A DNA stretch of 37,703 nucleotides from Deltaproteobacteria bacterium (lineage in GTDB: Bacteria > Desulfobacterota > Desulfomonilia > UBA1062): positions 1-37,703 of the forward strand of contig JAHDQN010000071.1 of assembly GCA_018433775.1 (NCBI GenBank). Reading direction: 5' to 3'. Below, one piece after another: positions 9,703-18,781 of this stretch. Position numbers and translations under genes: made by a program. Numbering within the stretch: the first letter of the stretch is position 1; every line of letters begins with the position of its first letter. The notes beneath the pieces were generated by a model that was not told the DNA's origin, did not search any database, and saw nothing but the letters and a program-made list of their open reading frames with translations.

Positions 9703-10260
9703 GTGAAGGAAAAGGATTATTTTCTGGCGTTGTACGATGTGGTGAAGGTGATCAATGCATCACTGGAGATGACGACCGTACTCGAGGAGATCGTCAAGGC
9801 GGTGGCCCTTGCCATGGGTGCCAAGGCGTGCTCCATCCGCCTGCTGGATTCCCGGAAAAAGGCCCTCATCATGGGTGCCTCGTACGGGCTTTCCAAGGGC
9901 TACATCCGCAAGGGTCCGGTACTCATCAAGGAGAGCGGCCTCGATCAGAAGGCCATGACCGGCCAGCTCATCTGGATCAAAAACGCCCAGACCGACCCGA
10001 GCTTCCAGTACGGCGCGGGCGCAAAGGCTGAAGGAATCAAGTCGGTGATCGTGGTGCCCCTGAAGGTGGAAAAGAACGTGATCGGCGTGCTCAGGGTCTA
10101 TACCGACAAGGTCAGGGAATTCAACGAGCAGGAAACCAAGTTCATGGAGTCGGTGGCGAACCTGAGCGCCCTGGCGCTCGAGAACGCCAGGCTCCACCAG
10201 GCCCTGAAGACCAACTATGAACTGCTCATCGCCCACAAGTACCGTCTGGACGACAATTAA
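9703..10260 (+). CDS. GAF-domain protein
   Basis: This is a 185-residue soluble protein made almost entirely of one GAF domain: VVKVINASLEMTTVLEEIVK at the start, then AMGAKACSIRLLD, the LLIASYGLS-like GASYGLSKGYI, EGIKSVIVVPLKVEKNVIGVL, and the closing helix FMESVANLSALALENARLHQ. GAF domains bind small ligands or mediate dimerisation. No output domain is attached, so it could be a stand-alone sensor. The start is GTG at 9703, preceded by AAAGGAGGAG. The same frame is open upstream, but that stretch is Arg/Cys-rich and unlike the family. It lies 15 bases before gapA and is likely co-transcribed, hinting at a link to central carbon metabolism (inference). Confidence 0.85.
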   Translation: MKEKDYFLALYDVVKVINASLEMTTVLEEIVKAVALAMGAKACSIRLLDSRKKALIMGASYGLSKGYIRKGPVLIKESGLDQKAMTGQLIWIKNAQTDPSFQYGAGAKAEGIKSVIVVPLKVEKNVIGVLRVYTDKVREFNEQETKFMESVANLSALALENARLHQALKTNYELLIAHKYRLDDN

Positions 10261-10275
10261 TAAGGAGGCAGCCAT

Positions 10276-11286
10276 ATGGTCCGATGCGGAATCAACGGTT
10301 TCGGTCGCATAGGAAGACAGGTCTTGAAGGCCATTATGGAACGGCACGCAGACAGCCTCCAGGTCGTCGCGGTCAATGACCTCTTCGACGTGGAGACCAA
10401 CGCACACCTCTTCCAGTATGACACCAACTACGGCCGGTTTTCGGGGGATATCTCGGTCAAGAAGGACTCGTTCATCATCAACGGCCAGAAGATCAGGAGC
10501 TATGCCTTCAGGGATCCTTCGTCCATACCCTGGGACGACGAGGGGGTCGATATCGTTATCGAGTCCACCGGTCTGTTCCGGACCGGTCCCGAGGCCTCGG
10601 CGCACATCTATGGCGGTGCGAAGAAGGTGATCATCACGGCGCCCGCCAAGCAGGAGGACATCACCGTGGTCATGGGCGTGAACCACAAGAGCTACAAGCC
10701 CGACAAGCACCACATCGTCTCGAACGCCTCGTGCACCACCAACTGCCTGGCGCCGCCCGCGCTGGTCATCCACAAGAACTTCGGGATCGAGAGCGCCATG
10801 ATGGTCACGGTCCACGCGTACACCAACGACCAGCGGATCCTGGACATGCCTCACAAGGACCTCAGGCGGGCCCGCGCAGCGGCCATGAACATCATTCCCA
10901 CCACCACGGGCGCGGCCAAGGCGGTCTCGCTGGTCATCCCGGACCTCAAGGGCAAGGTGGACGGGTACGCCCTGAGGGTGCCCACGCCCACGGTTTCGGT
11001 AGTAGACCTCACGGTCAGGCTCGGCAAGGAGACCACGACCGAAGAGCTGAGGCGCTGCCTCGTCAGGGCGTCAAAGACCTCGCTGAAGGGGATCATGGCC
11101 TGCGAGGAGAAGCCCCTGGTCTCGACCGACTTCAAGGGCAACCCGCACTCCTCGATCGTGGACATCGAGTTCACCCAGGTGATGAAGGGTACCATGGCCA
11201 AGCTCGTCACCTGGTACGACAACGAGTGGGGCTACTCCTGCCGCACGGCCGACCTGGCCGACTACATGGCGGGCAAGGGCCTGTAA
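10276..11286 (+). CDS. gapA: Glyceraldehyde-3-phosphate dehydrogenase, type I
   Basis: This 336-residue cytosolic enzyme oxidatively phosphorylates glyceraldehyde-3-phosphate in glycolysis, or runs the reverse reaction in gluconeogenesis. The N-terminal Rossmann motif [10 protein letters not shown] is present, with Asn34-Asp35 in VAVND after the second strand, which favours NAD. Catalytic Cys153 is in [12 protein letters not shown] and His180 in TVHAYTNDQ. The remaining signature elements [25 protein letters not shown] and WYDNEWGYS are intact. AAGGAGG lies 8 bases before the ATG. The gene follows the GAF-domain gene closely and is followed by two hairpins, so it ends the unit. Confidence 0.97.
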   Translation: MVRCGINGFGRIGRQVLKAIMERHADSLQVVAVNDLFDVETNAHLFQYDTNYGRFSGDISVKKDSFIINGQKIRSYAFRDPSSIPWDDEGVDIVIESTGLFRTGPEASAHIYGGAKKVIITAPAKQEDITVVMGVNHKSYKPDKHHIVSNASCTTNCLAPPALVIHKNFGIESAMMVTVHAYTNDQRILDMPHKDLRRARAAAMNIIPTTTGAAKAVSLVIPDLKGKVDGYALRVPTPTVSVVDLTVRLGKETTTEELRRCLVRASKTSLKGIMACEEKPLVSTDFKGNPHSSIVDIEFTQVMKGTMAKLVTWYDNEWGYSCRTADLADYMAGKGL

Positions 11287-11324
11287 CCGGTTTCACCAAG
11301 GGCCGGTTTATTTAACGGATAAGC

Positions 11325-11392
11325 ACGGCGCGCCTTTTTTCTCTGCGCCGCCCTGTTCAAGGGGCGGATGAGCTTAAAAGGCGCGCCGTTTT
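11325..11392 (+). terminator. Long nested stem-loop terminator after gapA
   Basis: Two perfectly complementary 14-base arms (11325-11338 and 11376-11389, ACGGCGCGCCTTTT and its complement) enclose a second small hairpin (CCGCCC/GGGCGG around 11349-11366). The right arm runs into TTTT. A smaller hairpin, AACCGG/CCGGTT at 11285-11308, precedes it right after the gapA stop. Confidence 0.8.
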
Positions 11393-11501
11393 CCCTGTCC
11401 GATCCGAAGAGATCAGGGGGTATGTCTCTTCCGGTATTTCCCGTGTGCCGGCCGGTACTTCCCGCGCATCCGAACAGGGCGTATTGTTTCCCCCTTTTAT
11501 C

Positions 11502-11530
11502 TTGACTCACTCTGTGGGCTCTCCTATAGT
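11502..11530 (+). promoter_or_regulatory. Sigma-70-type promoter of carB
   Basis: TTGACT (11502-11507), a 17-base spacer, and TATAGT (11525-11530) match the housekeeping consensus at five of six positions each. The start would be near 11537, giving a leader of about 25 bases that holds AGGAGG. There is no room for a long leader with attenuator control. Confidence 0.75.
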
Positions 11531-11561
11531 GCATTCGCATTTTTTCAGGAGGACGACATCT

Positions 11562-14500
11562 ATGCCGAAGAGAGACGACATCCGCAAGGTAATGATCATC
11601 GGGTCAGGCCCCATCGTCATCGGACAGGCGTGCGAGTTCGACTACTCCGGAACCCAGGCGTGCAAGGCGCTCAGGGAGCTGGGGTATGAGATCGTGCTGG
11701 TCAACTCGAACCCCGCCACCATCATGACCGACCCCGAGACCGCGGACATCACCTATATCGAACCGCTGAACGTAGACACCCTGGCAGCCATCATCGAGAA
11801 GGAACGTCCCGACGCGGTGCTCCCGAACCTCGGCGGTCAGACCGGCCTGAATCTCACCTCCGAGCTCTCGCGCAAGGGTGTCCTGGAGAGGTTCGGGGTG
11901 CAGATCATCGGCGTCAACGCCGACGCCATCGACCGCGGGGAAGACCGGATCGCCTTCAAGGAGACCATGAACCGTCTCGGCATAGAGATCCCGCGAAGCG
12001 AACCGGCATACACGATCGAGGAGGCCGAGGCTATCGCAGCCGATCTCGGGTACCCGGTGGTGGTCAGGCCGGCCTATACCCTCGGCGGCACCGGCGGAGG
12101 ACTGGTCTATAACGTGGAAGAGCTCAAAACGGTCGCCAGCAGGGGCCTGTCGGCCAGCCTCATCAACCAGATCCTCATCGAAGAGTCCGTGCTGGGGTGG
12201 GAAGAGCTGGAACTCGAGGTGGTCAGGGACGCCAGGAACAACATGATCACCGTATGCTTCATCGAGAACGTGGACCCCATGGGGGTGCACACCGGCGACT
12301 CGTTCTGCACGGCCCCCATGCTCACGATCTCGAGCGAGCTGCAGAAAAGGCTTCAGGACTACGCATACAGGATCGTGGAGGCCATCGAGGTCATCGGCGG
12401 CACCAATGTCCAGTTCGCCCATGATCCCAGGACCGACCGGGTGGTGGTCATCGAGATCAACCCCCGCACCTCGCGGTCGTCGGCCCTGGCGTCCAAGGCC
12501 ACCGGGTTTCCCATCGCGCTGATATCATCCAAGCTCGCCGCAGGGCTCACCCTCGACGAGATCCCCTACTGGAAGGAGGGCACCCTCGAGCGGTACGAAC
12601 CGTCGGGAGACTACGTGGTGGTGAAGTTCGCGCGGTGGGCCTTCGAGAAGTTCAAGGGTGTGCAGGACAGGCTCGGCACCCAGATGCGCGCGGTGGGCGA
12701 GGTCATGAGCATCGGCAAGACCTACAAGGAGGCCCTGCAGAAGGCCATCCGCTCCCTGGAGATCGGGCGCTACGGCCTTGGTTTTGCCCGGAACTTCAAC
12801 GAGCTGGACCTCAAGTCGCTGATGGACCTGCTTGCCGAGCCGACCAGCGAGCGCCATTTCATCATGTACGAGGCCCTGAGAAAGGGCGCGACGGTCCGCG
12901 AGCTTGCGGACAAGACCTCGATCAAGCCCTGGTTCATCGAGCAGATGCAGGAGCTGGTCGAACTGGAGGAACGGATCATCTCGTACAAGGGCGGAGAGCC
13001 GCCCGACGAGCTGCTCGTCCAGGCCAAGAAGGACGGCTTTGCCGACCGGTATCTGGCCAGGCTTCTGGGCTTGAGCGAGCAGTCGATCAGAGCAAGGCGC
13101 ACGGCCCTGGGCGTCACCCACGCGTGGGACCGAGTGCCGGTGAGCGGCGTGGAGAACGCGGAATATTATTATTCCACCTATAACGGCACCGATCACGTGC
13201 CGGTGAGTGAAAAGCCCAAAATCATGGTCCTGGGCGGCGGACCCAACCGGATCGGCCAGGGGATCGAGTTCGACTACTGCTGCGTCCACGCGGCCTTTGC
13301 CATCAGGGAGATGGGGTATGAGTCCATCATGGTGAACTGCAACCCCGAGACGGTCTCGACCGACTACGACACCTCCAACAAGCTCTACTTCGAGCCTCTG
13401 ACCGTGGAGGAGGTGCTGAGCATCTATGAAAAGGAAAAGCCCGTGGGCGTGATCGTGCAGTTCGGCGGGCAGACGCCGCTGAACATCGCAGAGGAGCTGG
13501 AGAAGGCCGGGGTGAAGATCCTTGGCACCTCGCCTGCTGCCATCGACCTGGCCGAGGACCGGGAGCACTTCGACCAGCGGATGCGCAAGCTCGGCATCCC
13601 CATGGCAAGGTCCGCCATGGCGAGCACCCTGGAAGAGGCGCTGGCCGCGGCCGAAAAGATCGGCTACCCCCTGATGGTCAGGCCCTCCTACGTACTGGGC
13701 GGCCGCGGCATGGAGATCGTGCACGACGAGGAGATGCTGCAGACCTACGTCCAGGCCGCCGTCGGGGTGACCCCGGAGCGGCCCATACTCATCGACAAAT
13801 TCCTGGACAACGCCATCGAGGCCGAGGCGGACGCCATCGCGGACGGCAGCACCGCCTATGTGCCCGCGGTCATGGAGCACATCGAGCGCGCCGGGGTGCA
13901 CTCCGGCGACTCGGCCTGCGCCATCCCGCCCATCAGCATCCCGAAGAGGCACCTCGACACGATCAACGACTATACGAAAAAAATCGCGATGGAGCTGTCC
14001 GTGGTGGGGCTCATGAACATGCAGTACGCCATCATGGACGACACGGTCTATGTGCTCGAGGCGAATCCCCGGGCGTCCCGCACGGTGCCTCTGGTGTCCA
14101 AGGTGTGCAACATCCCCATGGCGCGCATCGCCACGAAGATCGTGCTGGGCAGGCATCTGGGTGATTTCGATCTCAATGCCCGGGTCATACCGCATTTCGG
14201 TGTGAAGGAGGCGGTGTTCCCCTTCAACATGTTCCCCGAGGTGGACCCGCTCCTGGGTCCCGAAATGCGCTCCACGGGCGAGGTGCTGGGCATGGGCAAG
14301 ACTTTCGGCCAGGCCTTCTACAAGGCCTCCGAGGCCGGCAGCCAGATCCTGCCCAGAGAGGGTACCGTGCTGCTGACGGTCTCCCGCAGGGAACGCCCGG
14401 CGGTCTTAAAGGTCGCGCAGCTCTTCGATTCTCTCGGGTTTACCATATGGGCCACCCGGGGGACGCACAAGTTCCTCCAGGAGCACGAAGTCCCGTCGAA

Positions 14501-14762
14501 GAAGGTGCTCAAGCTCCACGAAGGGCGGCCCAACATCATCGACGGCATCAAAAACAAGGAGTACGACCTGATCATCAACACCCCCAGCGGCAAGCTCAGC
14601 AAGCACGACGATTCCTACATCCGGAAGGCGGCCATCAGGTACAAGCTGCCTTACATCACCACGCTCGCCGCAGCCATCGCAGCGGCCCGGGGGATCGAGG
14701 CCTGCCGCAACGGCAAGGACATGGTCAAGTCGATCCAGGAGTATCACAAGGATATCAAATAA
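11562..14762 (+). CDS. carB: Carbamoyl-phosphate synthase large subunit
   Basis: This 1066-residue protein has the standard CarB length and two homologous ATP-grasp halves. With CarA it makes carbamoyl phosphate from glutamine, bicarbonate and two ATP for pyrimidine and arginine synthesis. The first half starts IIGSGPIVIGQACEFDYSGT and the second MVLGGGPNRIGQGIEFDYCC. Each half carries its ATP-grasp segments (VVRPAYTLGGTGGG and MVRPSYVLGGRGME) and metal-site strands (VIEINPRTSRSSALASK and VLEANPRASRTVPLVSK). The last 130 residues form the allosteric MGS-like domain (FDSLGFTIWATRGTHKFLQ). The ATG at 11562 has AGGAGG upstream; the open frame continues further 5' but crosses the promoter. carA is not adjacent. 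Confidence 0.97.
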   Translation: MPKRDDIRKVMIIGSGPIVIGQACEFDYSGTQACKALRELGYEIVLVNSNPATIMTDPETADITYIEPLNVDTLAAIIEKERPDAVLPNLGGQTGLNLTSELSRKGVLERFGVQIIGVNADAIDRGEDRIAFKETMNRLGIEIPRSEPAYTIEEAEAIAADLGYPVVVRPAYTLGGTGGGLVYNVEELKTVASRGLSASLINQILIEESVLGWEELELEVVRDARNNMITVCFIENVDPMGVHTGDSFCTAPMLTISSELQKRLQDYAYRIVEAIEVIGGTNVQFAHDPRTDRVVVIEINPRTSRSSALASKATGFPIALISSKLAAGLTLDEIPYWKEGTLERYEPSGDYVVVKFARWAFEKFKGVQDRLGTQMRAVGEVMSIGKTYKEALQKAIRSLEIGRYGLGFARNFNELDLKSLMDLLAEPTSERHFIMYEALRKGATVRELADKTSIKPWFIEQMQELVELEERIISYKGGEPPDELLVQAKKDGFADRYLARLLGLSEQSIRARRTALGVTHAWDRVPVSGVENAEYYYSTYNGTDHVPVSEKPKIMVLGGGPNRIGQGIEFDYCCVHAAFAIREMGYESIMVNCNPETVSTDYDTSNKLYFEPLTVEEVLSIYEKEKPVGVIVQFGGQTPLNIAEELEKAGVKILGTSPAAIDLAEDREHFDQRMRKLGIPMARSAMASTLEEALAAAEKIGYPLMVRPSYVLGGRGMEIVHDEEMLQTYVQAAVGVTPERPILIDKFLDNAIEAEADAIADGSTAYVPAVMEHIERAGVHSGDSACAIPPISIPKRHLDTINDYTKKIAMELSVVGLMNMQYAIMDDTVYVLEANPRASRTVPLVSKVCNIPMARIATKIVLGRHLGDFDLNARVIPHFGVKEAVFPFNMFPEVDPLLGPEMRSTGEVLGMGKTFGQAFYKASEAGSQILPREGTVLLTVSRRERPAVLKVAQLFDSLGFTIWATRGTHKFLQEHEVPSKKVLKLHEGRPNIIDGIKNKEYDLIINTPSGKLSKHDDSYIRKAAIRYKLPYITTLAAAIAAARGIEACRNGKDMVKSIQEYHKDIK

Positions 14763-14765
14763 GTA

Positions 14766-14792
14766 CAAGGAAAACAAAATAATCCTTGATTT
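14766..14792 (+). terminator. Possible weak terminator after carB
   Basis: CAAGGA (14766-14771) pairs with TCCTTG (14783-14788) and is followed by ATTTT. The stem is only six pairs and the T tract is short. Confidence 0.35.
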
Positions 14793-15364
14793 TGCCAGAC
14801 GTTGAAGGTACATTACGTTTGTCTCCTGTGCGCATATTAATGATGGAAAAAAGGGGGCTTATAAAAGGTGATATCTGTAGTGCACCTGGTATGATCGTAT
14901 AGTGTATAGGCACTACGAGATTCGATTATGGATTAAAGCACAGGGGACACTACTTTTTCTTCCTCAAACGGCCTGCCGGAAAGCGCAAACCCTTTTTTTG
15001 CAATATCCATCATCCCTCCTTCGGGCTCGGCTCAGTCGTCATCCCGGCACAGGTCCCTTTTGCACGCGCTTAGCGCACAGACGCTTATCGACTGCATCCT
15101 CGCCTTGAATGTACTCCTGGAATCCCCAAGAGGATATCCGGAAGATCAAGTCCGGCCCGCTTCTCTATCCGCCCAGGCAAGCGGCCCGTCCGGCACATTC
15201 CGCCTTCAGCGGTACAGCCGACCGCATCCGCAGGCGCCGGGTCTTCGGGCTTCCATGCACCGGCCGTGACTCTCCAGCTCGCCCGCTCCCTGCCCCGAGG
15301 CAGCCTCCACAATCCCTGATCCAGATTCCCCGGGCGCACCGGCCGGCTCATTCTGATCGCGGGA
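14789..15364. other. Noncoding region between carB and the lipoprotein gene
   Basis: About 580 bases show no coding frame with a ribosome site or recognisable product. The first third is AT-richer and includes an inverted repeat, GTAGTGC (14877-14883) with GCACTAC (14910-14916), flanking ATGATCGTATAGTG. The remainder is GC-rich with short frames on both strands that look random. I found no tRNA-like fold. It may be a decayed gene or hold a small RNA, but neither is supported. Confidence 0.4.
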
Positions 15365-15393
15365 TTGACAACGCCGGTGTTTTTATACACAAT
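15365..15393 (+). promoter_or_regulatory. Probable promoter of the lipoprotein gene
   Basis: A perfect TTGACA (15365-15370) is followed after 17 bases by CACAAT (15388-15393; four of six matches). The predicted leader is about 45 bases and includes AGGAGG before the GTG start. Confidence 0.5.
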
Positions 15394-15443
15394 CGGTCTT
15401 TATCCGTTTGGCTTGCTATTTTTTTAAGTGAGGAGGCTTTATC

Positions 15444-15857
15444 GTGAAGCTTGGATTTTTCGCACTTGCCGCTGTCGTGCTCCCGGCACTGCTCGCCGGA
15501 TGCAAATGGAGCAATGAGGCGGTCCTGGTCGACCAGAAAGGCCATATGTATTACGGCACCGTGAGCTACGACTCGGAGTACAAGACAGGGGTGATCGCCT
15601 TCCCCGGAACCCCCTATGGAGACATCACCGGGCCTTTCACGCTCGTGACCACGGGGGAAAACCCCGTCATCGAGCTGTCGAACCTGCCCCTGCTCCAGTT
15701 TTCCGGCAAGGCCCACCTCGGCAACAAGGCCATGCGCTTCCTCGAGTGCGATATCACGGCCGAGTTCAGGTCAAAGGGAATGGGCGACATGAAGATGATC
15801 GGCTGCGGTACCTGCCGCGACCAGGAGAACTGGATCTACGACATATCGTTTCAGTAG
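15444..15857 (+). CDS. Small predicted lipoprotein of unknown function
   Basis: This is a 137-residue protein with a clear lipoprotein signal: Lys2, a hydrophobic stretch (LGFFALAAVVLPA) and lipobox LLAGC with Cys20 as the lipidated residue. The mature part has no recognised family. It is beta-rich in appearance (HMYYGTVSYDSEYKTGVIAF) and ends with a paired-Cys motif CGTC at about 120, possibly a disulfide or metal site. The residue after Cys20 is Lys, not Asp, so the E. coli inner-membrane retention rule would predict outer-membrane sorting. The start is GTG with AGGAGG seven bases upstream. It stands alone, convergent with the acyl-CoA degradation cluster. Confidence 0.75.
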   Translation: MKLGFFALAAVVLPALLAGCKWSNEAVLVDQKGHMYYGTVSYDSEYKTGVIAFPGTPYGDITGPFTLVTTGENPVIELSNLPLLQFSGKAHLGNKAMRFLECDITAEFRSKGMGDMKMIGCGTCRDQENWIYDISFQ

Positions 15858-15998
15858 CAGCCGGCAGAGAAGACCGTACCCGGGGCCGAGGAAACCTCTT
15901 TTAAGGCTGCAGCAAGGCGCTAAAGGAGGCACTGTTCAACGCCTTCACGTGCATGCCCTCCTTTCTGGTCTCCTCTTCCCCGAGCACTTTCTCAGATG

Positions 15999-17861
15999 CT
16001 AAGAAAACACCGGAAAAATGGTTTCCGCCTGCCGGAGGTCCATTTTCCCTCCCTGCAGGATGGCTTCGATCTTTCCAAAATACTTGGGAAATTCCGTGGC
16101 AAGCCAGAACTCGGAAGCGCAGACCTTGCCATGGTAAAAACCTGCCTCCGGACCTCTCTCTACAACCGGGTCCAGGCATGCGCCCGCTGTGCCGCCGGTG
16201 AGATCTGCAAGCTTCGGCTTCGCGATCTTCAGGCACCACAGGTGCATCCATGCGATCACCAGGTAAAGGATCGCCCTGCGCAACGGATCCACATTCACCA
16301 GCAGAACCCTGAAGTCTCCCGAATCCATCAGCTGCTCCATAATACCCACAGCCGCGTCCATGAGGTCAATCGCCTCGGCCAGCGAGCGAAGGTGGGCCTC
16401 GTCGACAATTCCAGCAGCGCTATCGATCGTCTTGCGGATCCTTTCTTTCAAAACACAATAGTTGTACTGTTGCGGATTCATCAGGATCTTTCTCATGACC
16501 AGATCGAGGGACTGGATGCCGTTGGTTCCTTCCACGATGCACAGGGCCTTACAGTCCACGGCGATCTGCTCTACGGGATACTCTGAGCAGTAGCCGTAGC
16601 CGCCGTGCACCTGGATCGCCTCCGAGGTAATCCGCCACGCCATGTCCGAGTTGCCTGCCTTGACCACGGGAATGAGAAAATCCACCAGGGCCTTCGCTTC
16701 CCTGGCCTCATTTCCTTCCAGCAGGTTCTGGAGATCGATCTGCTGAGAGAGGTAATATGAGAGCATCCGCTGGCCCTCCACCCAGGATTTCATCCATAAA
16801 AGCATCCTCAGGACATCGGGATGCTCGATAATGGGCACCTTTGGAGCCGCCGGATCGAACATCCGGCTCACATGAGAGCCCTGCAGCCTGGTGCGCGCAT
16901 AATCGACTGCATGGAGATATGCGGCGGCGGAACCTCCCAAGGCCATGATCCCCACCTCAAGGCGCGTCTCGTTGAGCATCTGGAACATGATGTTCATTCC
17001 CCTGCCCCTTTGTCCCAGCAGATACCCAGTGCACCGGTCATTCTCGCCAAAGGACATGGAACAGGTGGCGGATCCGTGCGCGCCCATCTTTTTCTCGATG
17101 CCGGCGCAGAACACATCGTTACGTTCACCGAGGGTGCCGTCCTCATGCACCAGATACTTGGGCACCAGGAACAGGGAAATTCCCTTGGTCCCCGGAGGGT
17201 CTCCCTCGATGCGCGCAAGGACCGGATAAACGATCTGCTCGGTGATATCCTGATCTCCGTTGGTGATAAAGCACTTCTGGCCCGTAATTCGATAGCTCCC
17301 ATCCGGCTGAGGCACGGCCTTTGTTTTGAGGGCGCCCACATCCGAACCGGCTTCAGGTTCCGTGAGACACATGGTACCCCCCCACTCTCCCGAAAGCATC
17401 CTGGGCACGTAGAGCGCCTTTTGCTCAGGGGATCCGAAGTGCTGGATCATGAGCGCCGCCCCATGTCCGAGCATCAGGAAAAGCATGAGGGCTCCGCCCG
17501 CACCACAGCATACTTCCCATGAGCATGCCTGTATGGCAAGCGGCATGCCGGTCCCCCCGATATCGGGATCATCCGAGATACTTAAGAATCCCGCATCGAG
17601 CAGGGTCCGAGAGGCATCTGCATATCCTGCAGGAAGACGCACGGACCTGGTTTCCGGATCATAGGAGCAGCCCTGTCTATGACCTGCAGTATTCACAGGG
17701 AACAGGTGCTTCGCCGCGATCCTGTACGCCAGATGGATCGTCTCCTCGTATACGGCGCGGTCAAAGGATTCGAAGCGCCTGAATCTATTCATTTTCTCCA
17801 GCTCCAGGAATTCGAATAGAACAAACTGGAGTTCCCGCTCATCGACATGATACGTATGCAC
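15999..17861 (-). CDS. Long acyl-CoA dehydrogenase with C-terminal extension
   Basis: At 620 residues this is about 240 longer than classical acyl-CoA dehydrogenases and matches the long subgroup with an extra C-terminal helical domain (AcdA/DmdC/FadE5-like). The core carries TMCLTEPEAGSDVG (flavin and substrate loop), GQKCFITNGDQD, the VHGGYGYCSEYPVEQI region and VEGTNGIQSLDL, with Glu444 in the usual catalytic position. The C-terminal 150 residues form the extra domain. It oxidises an acyl-CoA to the enoyl-CoA with ETF as likely acceptor. The start is GTG at 17861 with AAGGAGAGGG upstream. It is the last gene of the minus-strand cluster, 116 bases after the enoyl-CoA hydratase-family gene. 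The substrate is unknown. Confidence 0.93.
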   Translation of the reverse strand: MHTYHVDERELQFVLFEFLELEKMNRFRRFESFDRAVYEETIHLAYRIAAKHLFPVNTAGHRQGCSYDPETRSVRLPAGYADASRTLLDAGFLSISDDPDIGGTGMPLAIQACSWEVCCGAGGALMLFLMLGHGAALMIQHFGSPEQKALYVPRMLSGEWGGTMCLTEPEAGSDVGALKTKAVPQPDGSYRITGQKCFITNGDQDITEQIVYPVLARIEGDPPGTKGISLFLVPKYLVHEDGTLGERNDVFCAGIEKKMGAHGSATCSMSFGENDRCTGYLLGQRGRGMNIMFQMLNETRLEVGIMALGGSAAAYLHAVDYARTRLQGSHVSRMFDPAAPKVPIIEHPDVLRMLLWMKSWVEGQRMLSYYLSQQIDLQNLLEGNEAREAKALVDFLIPVVKAGNSDMAWRITSEAIQVHGGYGYCSEYPVEQIAVDCKALCIVEGTNGIQSLDLVMRKILMNPQQYNYCVLKERIRKTIDSAAGIVDEAHLRSLAEAIDLMDAAVGIMEQLMDSGDFRVLLVNVDPLRRAILYLVIAWMHLWCLKIAKPKLADLTGGTAGACLDPVVERGPEAGFYHGKVCASEFWLATEFPKYFGKIEAILQGGKMDLRQAETIFPVFS

Positions 17862-17977
17862 AATCCCTCTCCTTTTTCAAACATCCTCGCCGATCATCCA
17901 TGGCAGTCGTATATCCGCCATTTCATCGAGGCCAGTCCCTGGAAGTCACGCGAATCCGGCAAGCCCTCGCAGGGGGA

Positions 17978-18781
17978 TCATTCTTTGTAGAACGATTGTA
18001 TCAGCTTGAAGAACTCGCCCGAGAACACCATGACTGTCTGATTGCGGTTCTCGAGATTTATCGCGCTCTGGAGTGAGGATGCATGGAGATTATCTTCCAG
18101 CACCCGTTTGGTGAGCTTCAGCCCTCCCGGGCTTTTGCCTGTCATGGACCGGGCATAGGAAAAGGCCGCCTCCATCAGCTCTTCTTTCGGCACCACTTTG
18201 CTTACCAGGCCCATTTTCTCCGCCTCGTCGGCCCTGACCTTCCTGCCGGTGTAGAGCATGTCCGAGGCCCGCGATAGGCCCACCATCCGCGGCAGAAAGT
18301 AGGAGCACCCCAGCTCTCCGCCCGAAAGCCCGATGTTGATGAATGATGCCACAAAATATGCCTCGGGGCTCGCCACCCGGATGTCGCTTGCCAGGGTCAT
18401 GGCAAAACCTCCTCCTGCGGCGGGCCCGTTCACCGCGGAGATGACGGGCTGGGGAATCTTCCTCAAGTTCAGCACCATCGCCGCATACCGTTCCTGAACG
18501 ATCTTCAGGAAGTTTTCGGGGTCGGCGAACGCATCCGTGTCTTTATGGACAACGGCGTCGTTCAGGTCCGCCCCCGAAGAGAACCCTCTGCCGGCGCCGG
18601 TAATGACGAGAACTCTGATGGAGTCGTCCCGGGTCAATGCCTCGCACAGCTGCTCGAAATCCTCCAGCATCGCCAGGTTGATGGCGTTGAGCTGGTCGGG
18701 ACGATTCATGGTGACCAGCCCGATGGACGGTTCTTTTTCCTCAAAGATGAGTGTTCTGAATTCTCCCATTTTTCCGCTCAT
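17978..18781 (-). CDS. Enoyl-CoA hydratase/isomerase family protein
   Basis: This is a 267-residue crotonase-fold protein. The CoA-binding and oxyanion elements are visible: FSSGADLND (about 67-75) and NGPAAGGGFAMTLASDIR (118-135), with adenine-side residues near NRPDQLNAI. The first catalytic Glu of true hydratases, in GGGxEL, is absent: Ala127-Met follows GGGF. The second region reads GLSGGELGCSYFLPR with Glu156. The exact reaction (hydratase, isomerase or other crotonase chemistry) is therefore uncertain. The ATG at 18781 overlaps the stop of the acyl-CoA ligase gene by four bases (ATGA), with GGGAG just before it, so the two are translationally coupled. Confidence 0.88.
   Translation of the reverse strand: MSGKMGEFRTLIFEEKEPSIGLVTMNRPDQLNAINLAMLEDFEQLCEALTRDDSIRVLVITGAGRGFSSGADLNDAVVHKDTDAFADPENFLKIVQERYAAMVLNLRKIPQPVISAVNGPAAGGGFAMTLASDIRVASPEAYFVASFINIGLSGGELGCSYFLPRMVGLSRASDMLYTGRKVRADEAEKMGLVSKVVPKEELMEAAFSYARSMTGKSPGGLKLTKRVLEDNLHASSLQSAINLENRNQTVMVFSGEFFKLIQSFYKE

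Noticed and set aside
11604..14195. Long open frames on the strand opposite carB
   Set aside because: They mirror carB codons, are His/Asp/Leu-rich without motifs, and have no ribosome sites.
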